Shown here: positions 1-11,057 of the stretch, one piece after another
Layout of the letters: the number at the start of each line of letters is the position of its first letter
Numbering within the stretch: position 1 is the first letter of the stretch
NCBI GenBank assembly: GCA_032622095.1
Contig: CP136068.1
Span: forward strand, 184,518,796 to 184,582,795
Direction: 5' to 3'
Source of the DNA: Siphonodentalium dalli
Taxonomy: Eukaryota; Mollusca; Scaphopoda; Gadilida; Siphonodentaliidae
Length of the DNA: 64,000 bases
Translations under genes and position numbers: made by a program
Notes under the pieces: model-generated
Told to the model about the DNA's origin: nothing
Database searches by the model: none
The model's input: the letters and a program-made list of their open reading frames with translations, nothing else

Positions 1-165
1 TACGTCACGCTACGTAAACTCATATGGTTTTACAACAGCTACACATGGGCAACTGACCAATCAGCAGACTCATACATGTAGTTTGTACGCATGTGCCACG
101 TTACGTAAAATCATATGATTTTAAGACAGCTACGTCTGGACAACTGACCAATCAGCGCCGCGGAA
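1..165. repeat. 93-bp tandem duplication
   Basis: Two diverged copies in direct orientation, starting near 11 and 104. Each contains TACGTAAA, then TCATATG, an ACAGCTAC block and a final CAACTGACCAATCAG. The first copy is probably cut by the window edge. No coding potential is seen. Confidence 0.6.
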
Positions 166-850
166 ATTGGATTTACAACTTAACAGAGTGAATTAGAATA
201 TTTATTTTGAGGGATGTTAAGATGATAAAAACAGACGACTTATAAATAAAAGTTAACTTCTGATTAGCATACGGTTTTTCTCCTCTCGTGAGTTGCGATA
301 ATTATTTCTATTTCTATTGGATGGCGCCATGTAAAAAATAATCCTCAGCATCTCGCTGGAGGGGAAAACAGTACGCTACTCACAGAAGAGTTGACTATTG
401 TCTATTTGGTTTTGACGTTTTCCGCGGGTTCGTTTAGTCTTTGGAGGAAACACCCTCCGGCCATGCCCATTCAAAACAATCTAATATGAATAATACTACC
501 AAGAACGGTTTCGAAAATACATGATGCGACATGTTACAATTAAAGGTCCATTTAGTGTTCGAATCGGCAGATCACATTATTCAAAGCATCTTCTACAGTA
601 TATAACAATTAGTTTAAACATATTTTATTTTAACCAATATAATGTACAAAATTCACGGTATGATGATGAGAGATATTGATGGTTATAGTGGGATTTGGCA
701 GTAAGCATAATGCTTATCTTAAGCCATCTCCTACACGTATGAAATAATGAATGGTGACCGTTTCATACAGACAAAACTAGAATGTACATTTCGATGTATA
801 TGAATGTATACAGCTCAAGAAATTACTTACTGTTATTGTTAATTATAATG
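166..850. other. No gene seen
   Basis: AT-rich sequence without a convincing reading frame or recognisable repeat. It ends at a C10 run (861-870) that belongs to the 3' end of the neighbouring minus-strand LINE. Confidence 0.5.
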
Positions 851-983
851 TGCCTGATAGCCCCCCCCCCCTCAATCGTAGCAGGTTTTGGCAGGGTACT
901 TTTGGGATTGATGTTACAGTTAGTTTAATTTTGATTTTAATGCGTTTTTAATTTGTTCCATACGTAGCCTAAGGTCGTATACA

Positions 984-2219
984 TCAGGTCTGTGCATAAT
1001 ATGGCTTGAATCTGCCAGTTAGTTCTATATATTTCTGAATGTTAGCGAATATCTCAATGTTTTTGGACAAGGGAAGTGATTTTGAACCTTCTAAGAGTGT
1101 TTTTGTTTCCAAATTATTAAGGTTGCTGAGACATATATCTCTCTCGGCTTCAAAGACTGGGCAATAGTGCAAGAAGTGTGATACTGTTTCAATTTCGCCA
1201 CATATACAATATTGATTGTCTTGCAAATGATTGAGATATAAGTCGTAGTTCAGATTGCTACACCCTAGTCGTAGTCGACAATGAAAGATTTGACTTCGTC
1301 TTGTGTAAGCAAATTCCATGTAACGGGGGCTCACGACGAGGTCAGTATTAAGAAAAGATTTGAAGTCCGATATGGTTTCACAATTTTTAGCCTCCGGTGG
1401 TAGATCATTCCATAGACTCACAGCTGCAGGTAAAAAGGATTTTTTATATGATTCAGTATTACAAAAAACCGGTTTCATGTCTTTAGGTCTGAAGTCGTAA
1501 TTTGTTAGACTCCCTGATATAGGGGGAACATATATGTATAGGTAGGCGGGTGTTGACTTTTTCACCATTTTGAAAAATTGAGTTAGCTTGGTTTTTCGGC
1601 GTCTATTCGTAAGTGTCTCCCACCCAGTTTCGTGGAGCAAGCCCTCTTTACTACAGCTTCTTGTCGCGCCAGTTACGATTCTTGCGGCTTCGTATTGGAT
1701 TTCTTCTAATTCATTAGCTTCTTCGTTGCTGCAGTTGTCCCAAACTGAGGAGGCATACTCCAGGACAGGACGAATAAATGATAAATATATTCGTTCTAGT
1801 GACCTCCTGTCAAGGTTAAATTTATGCCTCCTCAGCAGGGACAGCCTACTATAAGCTCGTTTTTCAATATCTGCGATATGGTATTTCCATTTACCATCGG
1901 AACTAAAGGTTAGACCTATGTGTTTATGTGTCGCTACTTCGCATATTGGCTTATTTGCCATTTTGAGATGGGGGTGGCTAGGTTTAATTTCTTTCCTGCT
2001 AACTAAGAGGGATTCAGTTTTGGATGGGTTAAATTTAACAAGCCATTTGTTAGACCAATCATGTATTTTCGATATATCTTTGTTTAGGACGTCAGCAGCC
2101 ATTATGGGATCTTCTACTGCTAGATAAATGGAGGTATCGTCTGCAAAAAGTCGGATATTACTTGTTATATCGTCTGCTATATCATTGATGTATATCAAGA
2201 ATAGCAGGGGACCCAGTAT
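984..2219 (-). pseudogene. LINE polyprotein C-terminal part: RT catalytic loop and zinc knuckle
   Basis: This continues the same frame directly after the TAA at 2222-2220. ILGPLLFLIYINDI is followed by RLFADDTSIYL, whose Asp pair (codons at about 2141-2136) is the RT catalytic FADD box. Thumb and connection sequence follow, then the SLWNDLPPEA motif common in CR1/Jockey-type elements, and a CxCx7Hx4C knuckle in CICGEIETVSHFLHYC near the end. The terminal stop is at 986-984. No frameshift is visible across the 411 codons. There is no natural ATG start here, so it is the broken end of the upstream reading frame and not a separate gene. Confidence 0.85.
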
Positions 2220-4583
2220 TTACCCTTGGGGGACACCAGATTCTACAGATTTCCAAGACGACTGGGTAGTTTCCAAGATGACTCTTTGTTGTCGATTTTC
2301 CAAATAATTTTTCAAAATGTCGTATGTGTTTTCACACACACCTAGGTTACTTAATTTGGACAATAATCCCTTATGCCAAACTTTATCAAAAGCTTTGCTG
2401 ATGTCACAGAAAAGACACCTTATTTCTTTTCCTTCGTCTAAAGATGAAATAAGATAATTATATATGTCTGTTAGTTGGAATACAGTACTGTCATTTGGAG
2501 TGAAACCCGATTGTAAATCTGTTAGGAGCTTATTTTCGTATAAGTATTTTGATAAATATCGAAAGATACATTTCTCAAATATTTTTGAGAGGCAACTTAG
2601 CAATGAAATCGGACGATAATTCGATGGCATACTTGGATCTCCTTTTTTAAAGATGGGACAAACGTTTGCTCTCTTCCACTCATCAGGGAAATAGGAATGT
2701 TTTAACAATTCGTTAAATATATAGCACATAGGACTTGCTAGGGCCGTTGCGCAATTCTTTAGAATTTTTGGGCTGATACCGTCATCGCCACTGGCCTTTG
2801 CTACTTTAACACTTGTCAGGGATTTCAATACATCTTTGTGTGTAATCTTAATAAGTTTCAATGTACAATTTTTAGATCTAGATAATAGCGGTAGTTCTTT
2901 TTTGTCAGATTCTGGCAGGGACGATGTAGAGCAAAAATAATTATTTAATATTTCCGATTTAGAATTGTTATCTGTGTATACGTTGTTGTCCTCGCAAAGT
3001 GACGGAATAGGTTTGTGGTCTGGGGCCATGAGTCTATTAAGAGTTTTCCACCACACTGAGGAATCAGTAAAAGAACTGCCGAGGAGTTTTTGTTTTTTTT
3101 CCATTTCCAGTCGCTTGGCAGTTCTGATAGATGATATTACTTCATTTCGCTTGGTTTTATATTTAGCCCATGCATTTAATGTCGTATTCTTTTTTGCTTT
3201 GACATATAATCGTTTGCGTTGCCTCATAAGGAGACGAATGTGGCCTGACATCCATTCGGGTTCATCTGTTCTAATTGTAACAAATTTGTTTGGAATGTGT
3301 TTTATCGCGACTTCATTTATTTTGTTAGTTATCACCGTCGCAAGTTCTGTATAATTCACATGTTTCAACGGATTCTCGGAGCCCCACGTTTGTAATTCTT
3401 CATTCATTGCACTGAAATTTGCCTCGTTGTATTTCCATATTCTTCTTTTGATGAATCGGTTCGATGTCCCTTTAGAAATATTTAAAGTAAGTACGATTGG
3501 GCAGTGATATCGAACCAATTCTGCAAAAAAAGGATCTAAAATCTCACACGACTGTACAAAATCCGGTTTATTTGAAAAAAACAGGTCTAAGAGTGATCGG
3601 GAATTTTCAGTGAAGTAGGTAGGTTGTTCTATAAGCTGTTTCATACCAAACTTCCCACATATATATCTTGTTTGTTTTGGTTCAGTGCACAGTTGGTTAC
3701 AATTGAAATCTCCGGTAACAATTGTGTGATTTCTGGATTCTTTTGTATCCATCGCTCCATCAAGTGAAGTGTATATTTTATCCCAGAGTTCTACGGGTGA
3801 ATTCGGAGGTCTATAGAAGGTTCCAAAAAGGAAACTGTTCGTATGCGTGAAGATTTCTAACCACATGTGTTCAAGGCCGAGTATTTCGATATCTTTTCGC
3901 CTTTTGAAATGAAGTGAGTTGCGGACATAAATCGCAATACCTCCACCGAGAGTAGGACGATTAAGTCGTTCAGGGCTGTTGAATCCCGGTATAGTCAACT
4001 CCTCGTCCGAGGTTGAATCTGATAGCCAGGTCTCAGTAAATGCAAGTATATCATAATTTTGACATTCGGCAATAATGGTATCAATCTTTGGCAATAGGCT
4101 TTGTACATTGAGGCACATAATCGATAGGGTATGTGCGTTTGGTCCAGGATTTGGGTGAACGCTCCCAGATTTCATTAATAAACTTTTCATTATTTCATAA
4201 ATTGCACGACATAAGTGTGATAAAGTTACTAGTGATGATCCAGATATTGTGTTTATTGCAACATTGAAGGAAAGTTTGCTAAAGTTTGCAGTGACTCTGA
4301 AATTATTCCTATCAAAAATATATTTGGGAAGAATACTATCGTTATTCAGCATATAATACTTCAGAACAATGAGGAAAGTCAAGTTTTCCGTTATACCAAT
4401 GGAACGTAGTGCAAGGAATGACAGAAGGCTAAGTGAACACAACATATTTAGTTTCTTTCCCTTTGTACTTACTGCACGCGTATAGAACACACCAACTCTT
4501 GCCCGATAAGTCATAATATTAATCATTACAATAGGATTCGGCCACAAAGGGCCGATCCCAGTTATAGGCAAACCGGTGGGCAA
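2220..4583 (-). pseudogene. LINE polyprotein N-terminal part: endonuclease and RT fingers/palm
   Basis: 787 codons. Residues 46-80 are hydrophobic and are followed by a 2A-like SVHPNPGP at 141-148. The EEP endonuclease covers about 153-370, with CLNVQS (N159), TETW (E184) and GDFN (291-294). The usual SDH motif reads RYH (358-360), so the catalytic Asp is Tyr. Reverse transcriptase starts near 595: PIFKKGDPS, NYRPISLLS, the first catalytic Asp in CDISKAFDKVWH (about 727), then GVPQG. The frame stops at TAA (2222-2220), exactly where the family has Ser in GVPQGS, consistent with one TCA to TAA change. The frame opens with TTG; the first in-frame ATGs are at 4526 and 4514. The protein would nick target DNA and copy the element RNA. 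This copy cannot make it full length without stop readthrough. Confidence 0.85.
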
Positions 4584-4635
4584 GAGGTGGTAGGTTATCG
4601 TAGTGTTTTATTGGGGAGGGTTGGGCTATCAGGCA

Positions 4636-6247
4636 ATAACAATATATATGATGGAGGCATAAATCAATTAGCAACGCAAGAATTAGAACAGGCATTGCGT
4701 ACATTCTAGTTCATCCGGTTTTAGAACCCGGTTTTCGGCCAATTTGATATGCGTTCAACTGTTATATCTATACGGAAAGTAATAAAACTTGAGATAGAAA
4801 TGTGATGTCATTCTGAAAAAGAACACCAATATACGGAGAGGTTATCTATGTGTCAGTATTTTCCATTCTAAATTACAGGACTATATACCGTTTTAACTGA
4901 GGTCCCGTTTGGTGTTTGAGACTCGCACATCGTAATTTATGATTTTACAAGTGTTACAATGAACTGTTCAATTCCCAAATCGCGCTAATAAAACTTCGTT
5001 GCTATTGCACGCGAGACAATATGTATCGGGTTATGTTCGAGAATCGCGCAGGCTGATCGCCGCTGAGTACAAATATGTCGAATATCATGCATAAACTATG
5101 ACGCGGAGGTAATTTTCTTCATGCTAGCCAATGGAGTCGCTAAAGTAACGCCATGATGAATATTAATAAGGTATCACTGACAGTTGGGCGGTACGAATGT
5201 CGGAACGCAAATCTATTTTACCGCTAGTCACACTTTGACACAGAAATAATAACAATGCATATCAGGGTTTCCAGAAAGAGTAAGAATTCTGGGATGGGGT
5301 TTCTCAACTCCAGTCTCTTTATGCACATTCCGAGACCAAATTGGCCCATATGACTATTGGACGTACCAAATAATAGTTAACAATTAGTTAATAATATAAC
5401 AATTGAAATGGGGAGCTCCGAAGCCTTGTATAAACAACTTGTCCGGTATGTTTTTTTTTGTTTTTTTTTCGATGTATCCACGTGTGTTCTGAGTGTATCT
5501 GTGCTTAATTTGTAAACGTGCTTAATTTGTGAACGTTGGATTATACGTTGGTATCTTCGTGGACTATCTGGACTTTGATAGATTATGCCTCTGTAATAGA
5601 ACTCCTCACACAGCAAGTGTTATGATATGGGTAATTTCGTTATTGAAGAGTTATTAATAATGAAATTAAGAACAAAGTCGATCTATTTTACATGTACTTG
5701 TTGATGATATTTGCTTTACAGACTTTTATGTTATTTCACATGAACACATTTCGAAAGCATTGAATCCCTTTGAAGCACGTGCACAGCCATGCACTGTAGT
5801 GACTGAATATTGTACATGTATGTAATCAAACCCATATTGTAGATTGAAAAACAGTGTTTCGCGCAAAAACACACGGCAGTTTAGACGCCTACTGGTGATG
5901 CTGCCATCCTTATCCAGGGTCAGGAACATACATGACTAACGTAATCTACAAAACGTCGCATCCGACGTTTGGATGGATGCTATTTGGAGTTCATGCAGTG
6001 GATGATCTGAATAATTTTGTTGCAGGAGTTATTGACTTGCAAGTCAAATGGATTATGTACATATTACGAACATGTATTCAATGATTGAGGTAGGTGTGTT
6101 TGATGATCAAAACCGGAGTTATTTTAACGATTACTGCATGATTGCTGAATGTGCATTGTGAACTTTCACAGCTCATATACTCATTTATCTCGTGAGAAAA
6201 AACGGTTATATATGTTTTAAACAAATATTAATTAAAACCGCTTCCGG
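4636..6247. other. No gene seen
   Basis: Intergenic or intronic sequence with scattered AT runs and a T-rich patch at 5449-5470. Short open frames here lack domains, codon pattern or splice context. If the lectin gene continues downstream of its 6683 donor, further exons could lie here, but I cannot recognise them. Confidence 0.4.
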
Positions 6248-6590
6248 TTAGAGACTTGCTTGGGGACGTAGCTTCCTGACCGCGTTATATAGCTTCACGA
6301 AACAGCATCAGAATACCACCCATATGATGCCCCTCACAGACATGAGCAGACGACACTTGGGAATAGATCCTTCTATCTGTGTGAGGCTCACTTTGGGTTA
6401 GAGACTCGAGTGGTGACGTGGGTTCCTGGCCCTGTTAACTAGCTTCATGAAACAGCATCAGAATACCACCCATATGGTGCCCCTCACATATATGAGCAGA
6501 CGACACTCGGGAATAGATCCTTCTATCTGTGTGAAGCTCACTTTTGGTTAGAGACTTGATTGGCGACGTAGGTTTATGGCCTTGTTATCG
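6248..6590. repeat. 150-bp tandem repeat, about 2.3 copies
   Basis: Copies start at 6248, 6398 and 6548 with TTAGAGACT. Each full copy contains GAAACAGCATCAG and GAGCAGACGACACT. The latter segment recurs with its surroundings inside the MITE at 17.73 kb, so it is a dispersed sequence. It lies just downstream of the lectin exon, in its next intron. Confidence 0.75.
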
Positions 6591-6682
6591 CAGATGAATC
6601 CAGTTCTCAATTGGGTTGTAAGAGATGTCCAGCTCACATGTGAGTTGTTTCAAGAAGATTTATAACCATTGCATGTACTAAC

Positions 6683-6898
6683 CTTTTTCACATATGACGT
6701 GGTATACGTTATTTGAACAACCATCGCTGACCCAGTGTGGCTGAGTATTAAGGCTTGACGAGTGCACGCATTTGTCTGCCATTGGATCCCCTCCGCTCCA
6801 TGTCGCCCTTCCTGCTGTTACTTGTATTTTCGCTGTTGCACCAATCCAGCACCACTCTCCAGATACAAACCGTAGTCCAAGCACAGGCTGGTCGATGG
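6683..6898 (-). CDS. C-type lectin-like domain, second-half exon
   Basis: A 216-nt internal exon read on the minus strand. It starts after a TTTTATAG acceptor (AG at 6900-6899) and ends at AAAAAG with a GTTAGT donor. Both boundaries are phase 1. It encodes LGLRFVSGEWCWIGATAK, a TWSGGDP segment and three cysteines in DKC, DGC and HVICE, the WIG core and C-terminal disulfide pattern of a C-type lectin-like fold. The calcium/sugar motifs EPN and QPD are absent, so canonical carbohydrate binding is doubtful. The upstream exon at 10984-10796 supplies the matching first half. The product is probably a secreted or surface recognition protein, but its signal peptide and other exons are not identified. 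Confidence 0.65.
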
Positions 6899-6989
6899 CT
6901 ATAAAATGAACTCCGAACGAATAAAATAAAAACAGGGAAAATCATATTACTGCATCTCAGAAGTCTAAATAAGTACAACTACAGTTATC

Positions 6990-8675
6990 ACCTCGCCAAA
7001 AGCAAGCGTGCGCCGACGAAACGTGCGTGCGTATTTTAGACACTATATCGTATGGTATGCTGCAATTGTGCTCATAGATCGAACAGTGCATCTGTAAGTT
7101 TCCGAGACTGTGTTACACATAATAATGTTGCAGTTGCATAAATAACTGAGCTATCAGTAATATTATAACATTGCATTCGTACAGTCTATAAATATGTAAA
7201 CACAGTTAGTAAATGGTGTATTCAATTCGTTCATATTTATCGAGTCAGCAGACGTCAGGCGTCAGTATATTATATTAGCTGTTGAATTCCATTTCTCCTG
7301 AGGCTTATTTGTTATGGCTAGAGTTTGAGACTATATGTACGTCACACCTTATCAAATGCTAAGACAATGTTGACCTAATTTCCTTTCAGCGTATGTGTCT
7401 ACATCAACGTCTTGTCTCTGGTATATCAACCATTTAGTATATGGTGTTAGTCGTTTTAGACAAGAATCGAATGCTTACCTACTTGGAAATTGCAAGGTGG
7501 TATCACAAACGGAGACACTCTATGCATTTACCCCGCGAACACAGCGTGGACACCGCAGTGCAAATGTCGTTCTGGACAAATCCAATCATCCATCGGTGTA
7601 CAATTCACGAGCACATGGGTATGATCTTTGCAGCAATACAATGTCATATTACGGTTGTACCTAATATGTTCTGACATATATTTTCTTACAATGCCATGTG
7701 AACATGTCATCAAGGAGGAGAACGTTAAAGGAATATCGCAAGACTATTTGTAACTGGAGTCATGCATGCACTGTGTTATTGTAGAATTTAATCACCTGGA
7801 CCAGTTTTAATTATCTCAGGAATATAAACCTGATTACACAATCAAGGCGCGAAAGCGAAAACAATGAAATATTATACATATCTTTAAAACTATGGGTTTC
7901 GTCGTGAGATAAACATCTTCAAGAACACATCGACCTGAGAACAATTCTTTTTGACACCGCCCAAGATTATTTAAATTGATGATTGTTATAAAGAATGCCC
8001 GCCCTCACAGTTTTCATTTTCTTGAGTAACTACCGTTATGAATTTCATTCCATGTTCAATGTTCAATATGGTTTTCTATCGGTTGTTTGTGTCCATGTGT
8101 TTGATATGTGTTTTCATACTAGACAGTTTCGTAATTACTCTGATCCATTTTGCGCATGGAGTAATATAAAATATTTTCGAGAGAACAGTTTTAACAAATA
8201 TATCGTGATAAACTGAACCGACTGCAATATGGATTAACCTTATAGTGTGTCTCATAAAATACACGGTACTGTTTGTTTTTTGGAAGCACGTACCGAAAAC
8301 CGTTTATATTTAGAACTGCACAAGCCACGCCTAATTGTCAACACCAATATCAAATATGGTATGGAGAGTAACGAAATTATAAATGACATAACAAACAGTG
8401 ATGCGTACGGCACTGAGATTAACTCGTTCAGTTACAGGTTTCCTCGGGAAAAGCAATTATTTACAGTAACTAGATACTTAGTTTGAATATTCAATATTGA
8501 ACAGAATCGAATTTACCGTTGATATTGCAAGCATATGCCCTGCTCATGAACTGCTTTGAAGCACCATGTCCGATACCAGATGGTCATCATAGCTCCAAAA
8601 TTTCATGTTGCCATGGCAACGTTCGAGGACTTAAAATTAACACCGATTGCGTAAAGTTACAAATCTTTGGTTTTC
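6990..8675. other. Intron of the lectin gene, no other gene seen
   Basis: AT-rich. Overlapping 60-90 codon frames near 7.4-7.7 kb on both strands show no domain or splice logic and are treated as chance. Confidence 0.4.
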
Positions 8676-8683
8676 TGTGGCCA

Positions 8684-9607
8684 CAGGGACGTGGCTAGAG
8701 GGTCTCCATTGGGGGAGGTGTCCTCCTTGGGAATTCCATCTGCATCCCCCTTAAATCAGACCAAACACAAATTTTTCGGAATTCCATTTGCACTCCCCCC
8801 CCCCCCCTTGCACATCAACTGCTCCCTTACAAGCATGGCTGAACGGTGGCTCTTGTTGTGCAAAATACCCGATATCAGAACATTTAGAGATCTGAATTTA
8901 TATATACCTTTATTTACTGGCCTCAAGATTTCCTAGTGTTGGAAATTTCCAACCTGATACCCCCCTTAGTTTGGACAATTCCCAACTAATTACCATTTAG
9001 TCCAAACTTTTGAAAGAATAAGCTAATTAGCAGTTTTATTGGTCGCCGGGAGAGTTCAGGACACACCGGGCAGACCATGGTTCGGCCCGGTGTGAGAAAA
9101 CTTTGAAATCTTAAACAAAACATCGCGCGATCCTAGCATCTAGACTGGCCTCAGGCTTTCCTAGTGTTGGACATTTCAAACCTCATACCCCCACTTAGGT
9201 TGTAAAATTTTCAACTGATCGCCACATTTTTTATCAAATATAGGAAAATATTGTTCTCTTAAATTAACTAGCACGGGCGACAGGCCTGGGCACAAGCTTT
9301 CCAACTGTTGGAAATTTCCAACCTGACAACCCCCTAAGTTTGGAAAATTTCCATCTGATGGCCATTTCAATCCAACATTTTGACGAAAAGTAGGTAAATA
9401 TGCAAATGTTGGTCTGAAATAACAAATCCCACCTAAAAAATTGTTGGAAAAATCAAACTACAAGAACAATTTCAACCTATCGTTGGTGTGAAATTTCCAT
9501 CTAATGAAATTTCCAACTATTGAAATTTTTACCAAAGTTGCAGGGGGGTGAGATTATCTGAGATACCTCCTCCAAAAAAAATAATGTCCCCTGTCTCCAC
9601 GTCCCTG
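8684..9607. mobile_element. hAT-like non-autonomous transposon (MITE), 924 bp
   Basis: Perfect 11-bp terminal inverted repeats CAGGGACGTGG at 8684-8694 and, inverted, 9597-9607. They are flanked by 8-bp near-identical direct repeats, TGTGGCCA (8676-8683) and TTTGGCCA (9608-9615). A CAGGG-type end with an 8-bp target duplication is characteristic of the hAT superfamily. The interior has three related blocks around TTTCCAACCTGA (about 8945, 9175, 9320) and no transposase. It sits in the lectin intron. A second, inverted and end-truncated copy lies at 19.08-19.88 kb. Confidence 0.75.
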
Positions 9608-9615
9608 TTTGGCCA

Positions 9616-10592
9616 TCTAAATAGTTTATTCTGTAGTGTTTTAGACATTAATTTTTCTGATGGAATAAAATATATTATGTTGCTATCTGGGGGGGGGGTG
9701 ATCAGTGGGACCTAACGAATTTTGTAAATGAGATTGCGTTTACAATAAACAGTCTACGAAAAAACCGTATGTCAAAGCTGAAAACAATTTGAAAATCAGT
9801 TGTTTCCGTTATGTAGGCCCTCAACAATCGTACTATCGCCGCCAGTGAGACATACTTCCCGTTCGTGTGGTAGCTACAGCGTCAATGTCACATTTTGAGC
9901 CATCTGAGCCACTCTATAATAATTATATCTGATTCAGCGCGTCCGAAAACACCTGAATACCAAATATGAGTTCCATATCATAAACAATATACGAGCAATT
10001 TATTGACAAACTTTTCTATAGTAAATGCCCATTGTAATTTGGCGAACTCCTTAGGGTACATAGTTTGAATGACGTGATATGCACGTTGTCCACATCAGCG
10101 TTCCTCGGTCCTTTTGCGTCAAACAAAGTTTACGATGGATCAGGGCATCCCCGACTTGATAGGAATCGCCCCTTTACGCAATCAAAATCGGTTTCCAATT
10201 AACAGATATGTACGCTGTATGCGTTGACCTCTTAGAGAGTTTGAACTATACTAGACTTAGTCACGCCAACAGAGCACATCAATTTTCACCAAGTATATGC
10301 AGACGGCTGCATCTCCTGGACGCTTCAACTTGTGGAGCTGCCCGATATATTGTTTGAACGGGGACATCCTCGGCTGTACGATGATGTACACGTCGAATGT
10401 GTACTCACAACACAAATTCATCTAATACATCATATACGCTTTCGCGTATATCAGACCCCCTCCCACCCGATGAAAATTAAAGGCACGTGTCTCAAAATGT
10501 TAATTGTTATCCGCAGTATTCTACGAATGTGCACCAAGATTGAACCTGTGAGGTTTTCGCCCAGCGCAGCATGTTTTAAACGAGGTGTTCTG
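9616..10592. other. Intron sequence, no gene seen
   Basis: Contains a G9 run near 9690 and ordinary AT-rich sequence. The 96-codon plus-strand frame at 10332-10622 has no recognisable domain. Confidence 0.35.
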
Positions 10593-10614
10593 GGCGACGG
10601 ATATGTCCGTCGCC
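10593..10614. other. Perfect 9-bp GC-rich hairpin with tetraloop
   Basis: GGCGACGGA and TCCGTCGCC form a perfect 9-bp stem around a TATG loop in otherwise AT-rich DNA. It may be a remnant of a transposon end or a structured transcript element. No function is implied. Confidence 0.5.
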
Positions 10615-10795
10615 GGCACTGAATGAGTTAATAGTTAACGTGCGCTATCTGAATCCGACTGACCATGATATGCTGATATGTTTCATATATGTTCAATTGA
10701 AAAAGAAATATGAGAGGCCAGTACATTGAGAATAAGGTACTTCATTCGGCATTTTATTTCACAATCGGACAAAGTATCGAAAATGATCAGCTCAC

Positions 10796-10984
10796 TGAAA
10801 TGATCTTTTATATCCAGTCTCTCTTGATCGTCCTCGAGCCAGAGTAGATGTGCTCCACCACTCGCACAGAGAGTTTTGCCGGTATTGTATCCCCGCTGCT
10901 GGTCTGTGAATCCGTAGTAGCATGTTGTACCCAAGTTGTACACTTCGTTGGCGGTGACGTCAAATGTGTCAGAGCATTCTTGGC
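10796..10984 (-). CDS. C-type lectin-like domain, first-half exon
   Basis: A 189-nt internal exon on the minus strand. The acceptor is a pyrimidine-rich tract ending in CGTACAG (AG at 10986-10985). The donor is GTGAGC from 10795. Both ends are phase 1 and fit the exon at 6898-6683, giving about 135 residues, the size of one C-type lectin domain. It encodes ECSDTFD, TTCYYGFTDQQRGYNTG, TLCASGGAHLLWLEDDQE and LDIKDHF, which match the N-terminal strand, first helix and second helix of the fold (Tyr/Phe core, Cys, GAHL, acidic helix). Extra N-terminal cysteines suggest the long-form domain. An apparent GTG start upstream is not credible; the acceptor defines this as internal. Confidence 0.65.
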
Positions 10985-11057
10985 CTGTACGAGGAAAAGG
11001 ATACTCAGCAATAAATATCACCAAGGCCCAATGGATGACATTGAGGTAAGGGTACAC

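Larger units (their letters stand above)
851..4635 (-). mobile_element. Near full-length APE-type non-LTR retrotransposon (CR1/L2/Jockey-like)
   Basis: A minus-strand LINE whose coding part spans 4583-984. It carries an apurinic-type (EEP) endonuclease, a reverse transcriptase and a C-terminal CCHC-type zinc knuckle, the domain order of CR1/L2/Jockey-group elements. A G-rich stretch near 870-861 marks the 3' end. A 13-bp sequence GGGCTATCAGGCA lies at 4623-4635 and, inverted, at 851-863, so I place the element between them. Inverted ends are unusual for a LINE, and the true 5' end is uncertain. Only one premature stop is visible over about 1,200 codons, so this is a fairly young insertion. 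Clade assignment is inferred from motifs only. Confidence 0.8.

Noticed and set aside
1588-2127. Plus-strand frames of 69-88 codons within the first LINE
   Set aside because: They are antisense shadows of the reverse transcriptase reading frame.
2965-3354. 129-codon plus-strand frame
   Set aside because: Antisense to the LINE linker and RT region, with no domain of its own.
7395-7713. Overlapping plus and minus frames proposed as further lectin exons
   Set aside because: No lectin, Ig or other motif, and no convincing splice sites in a matching phase.
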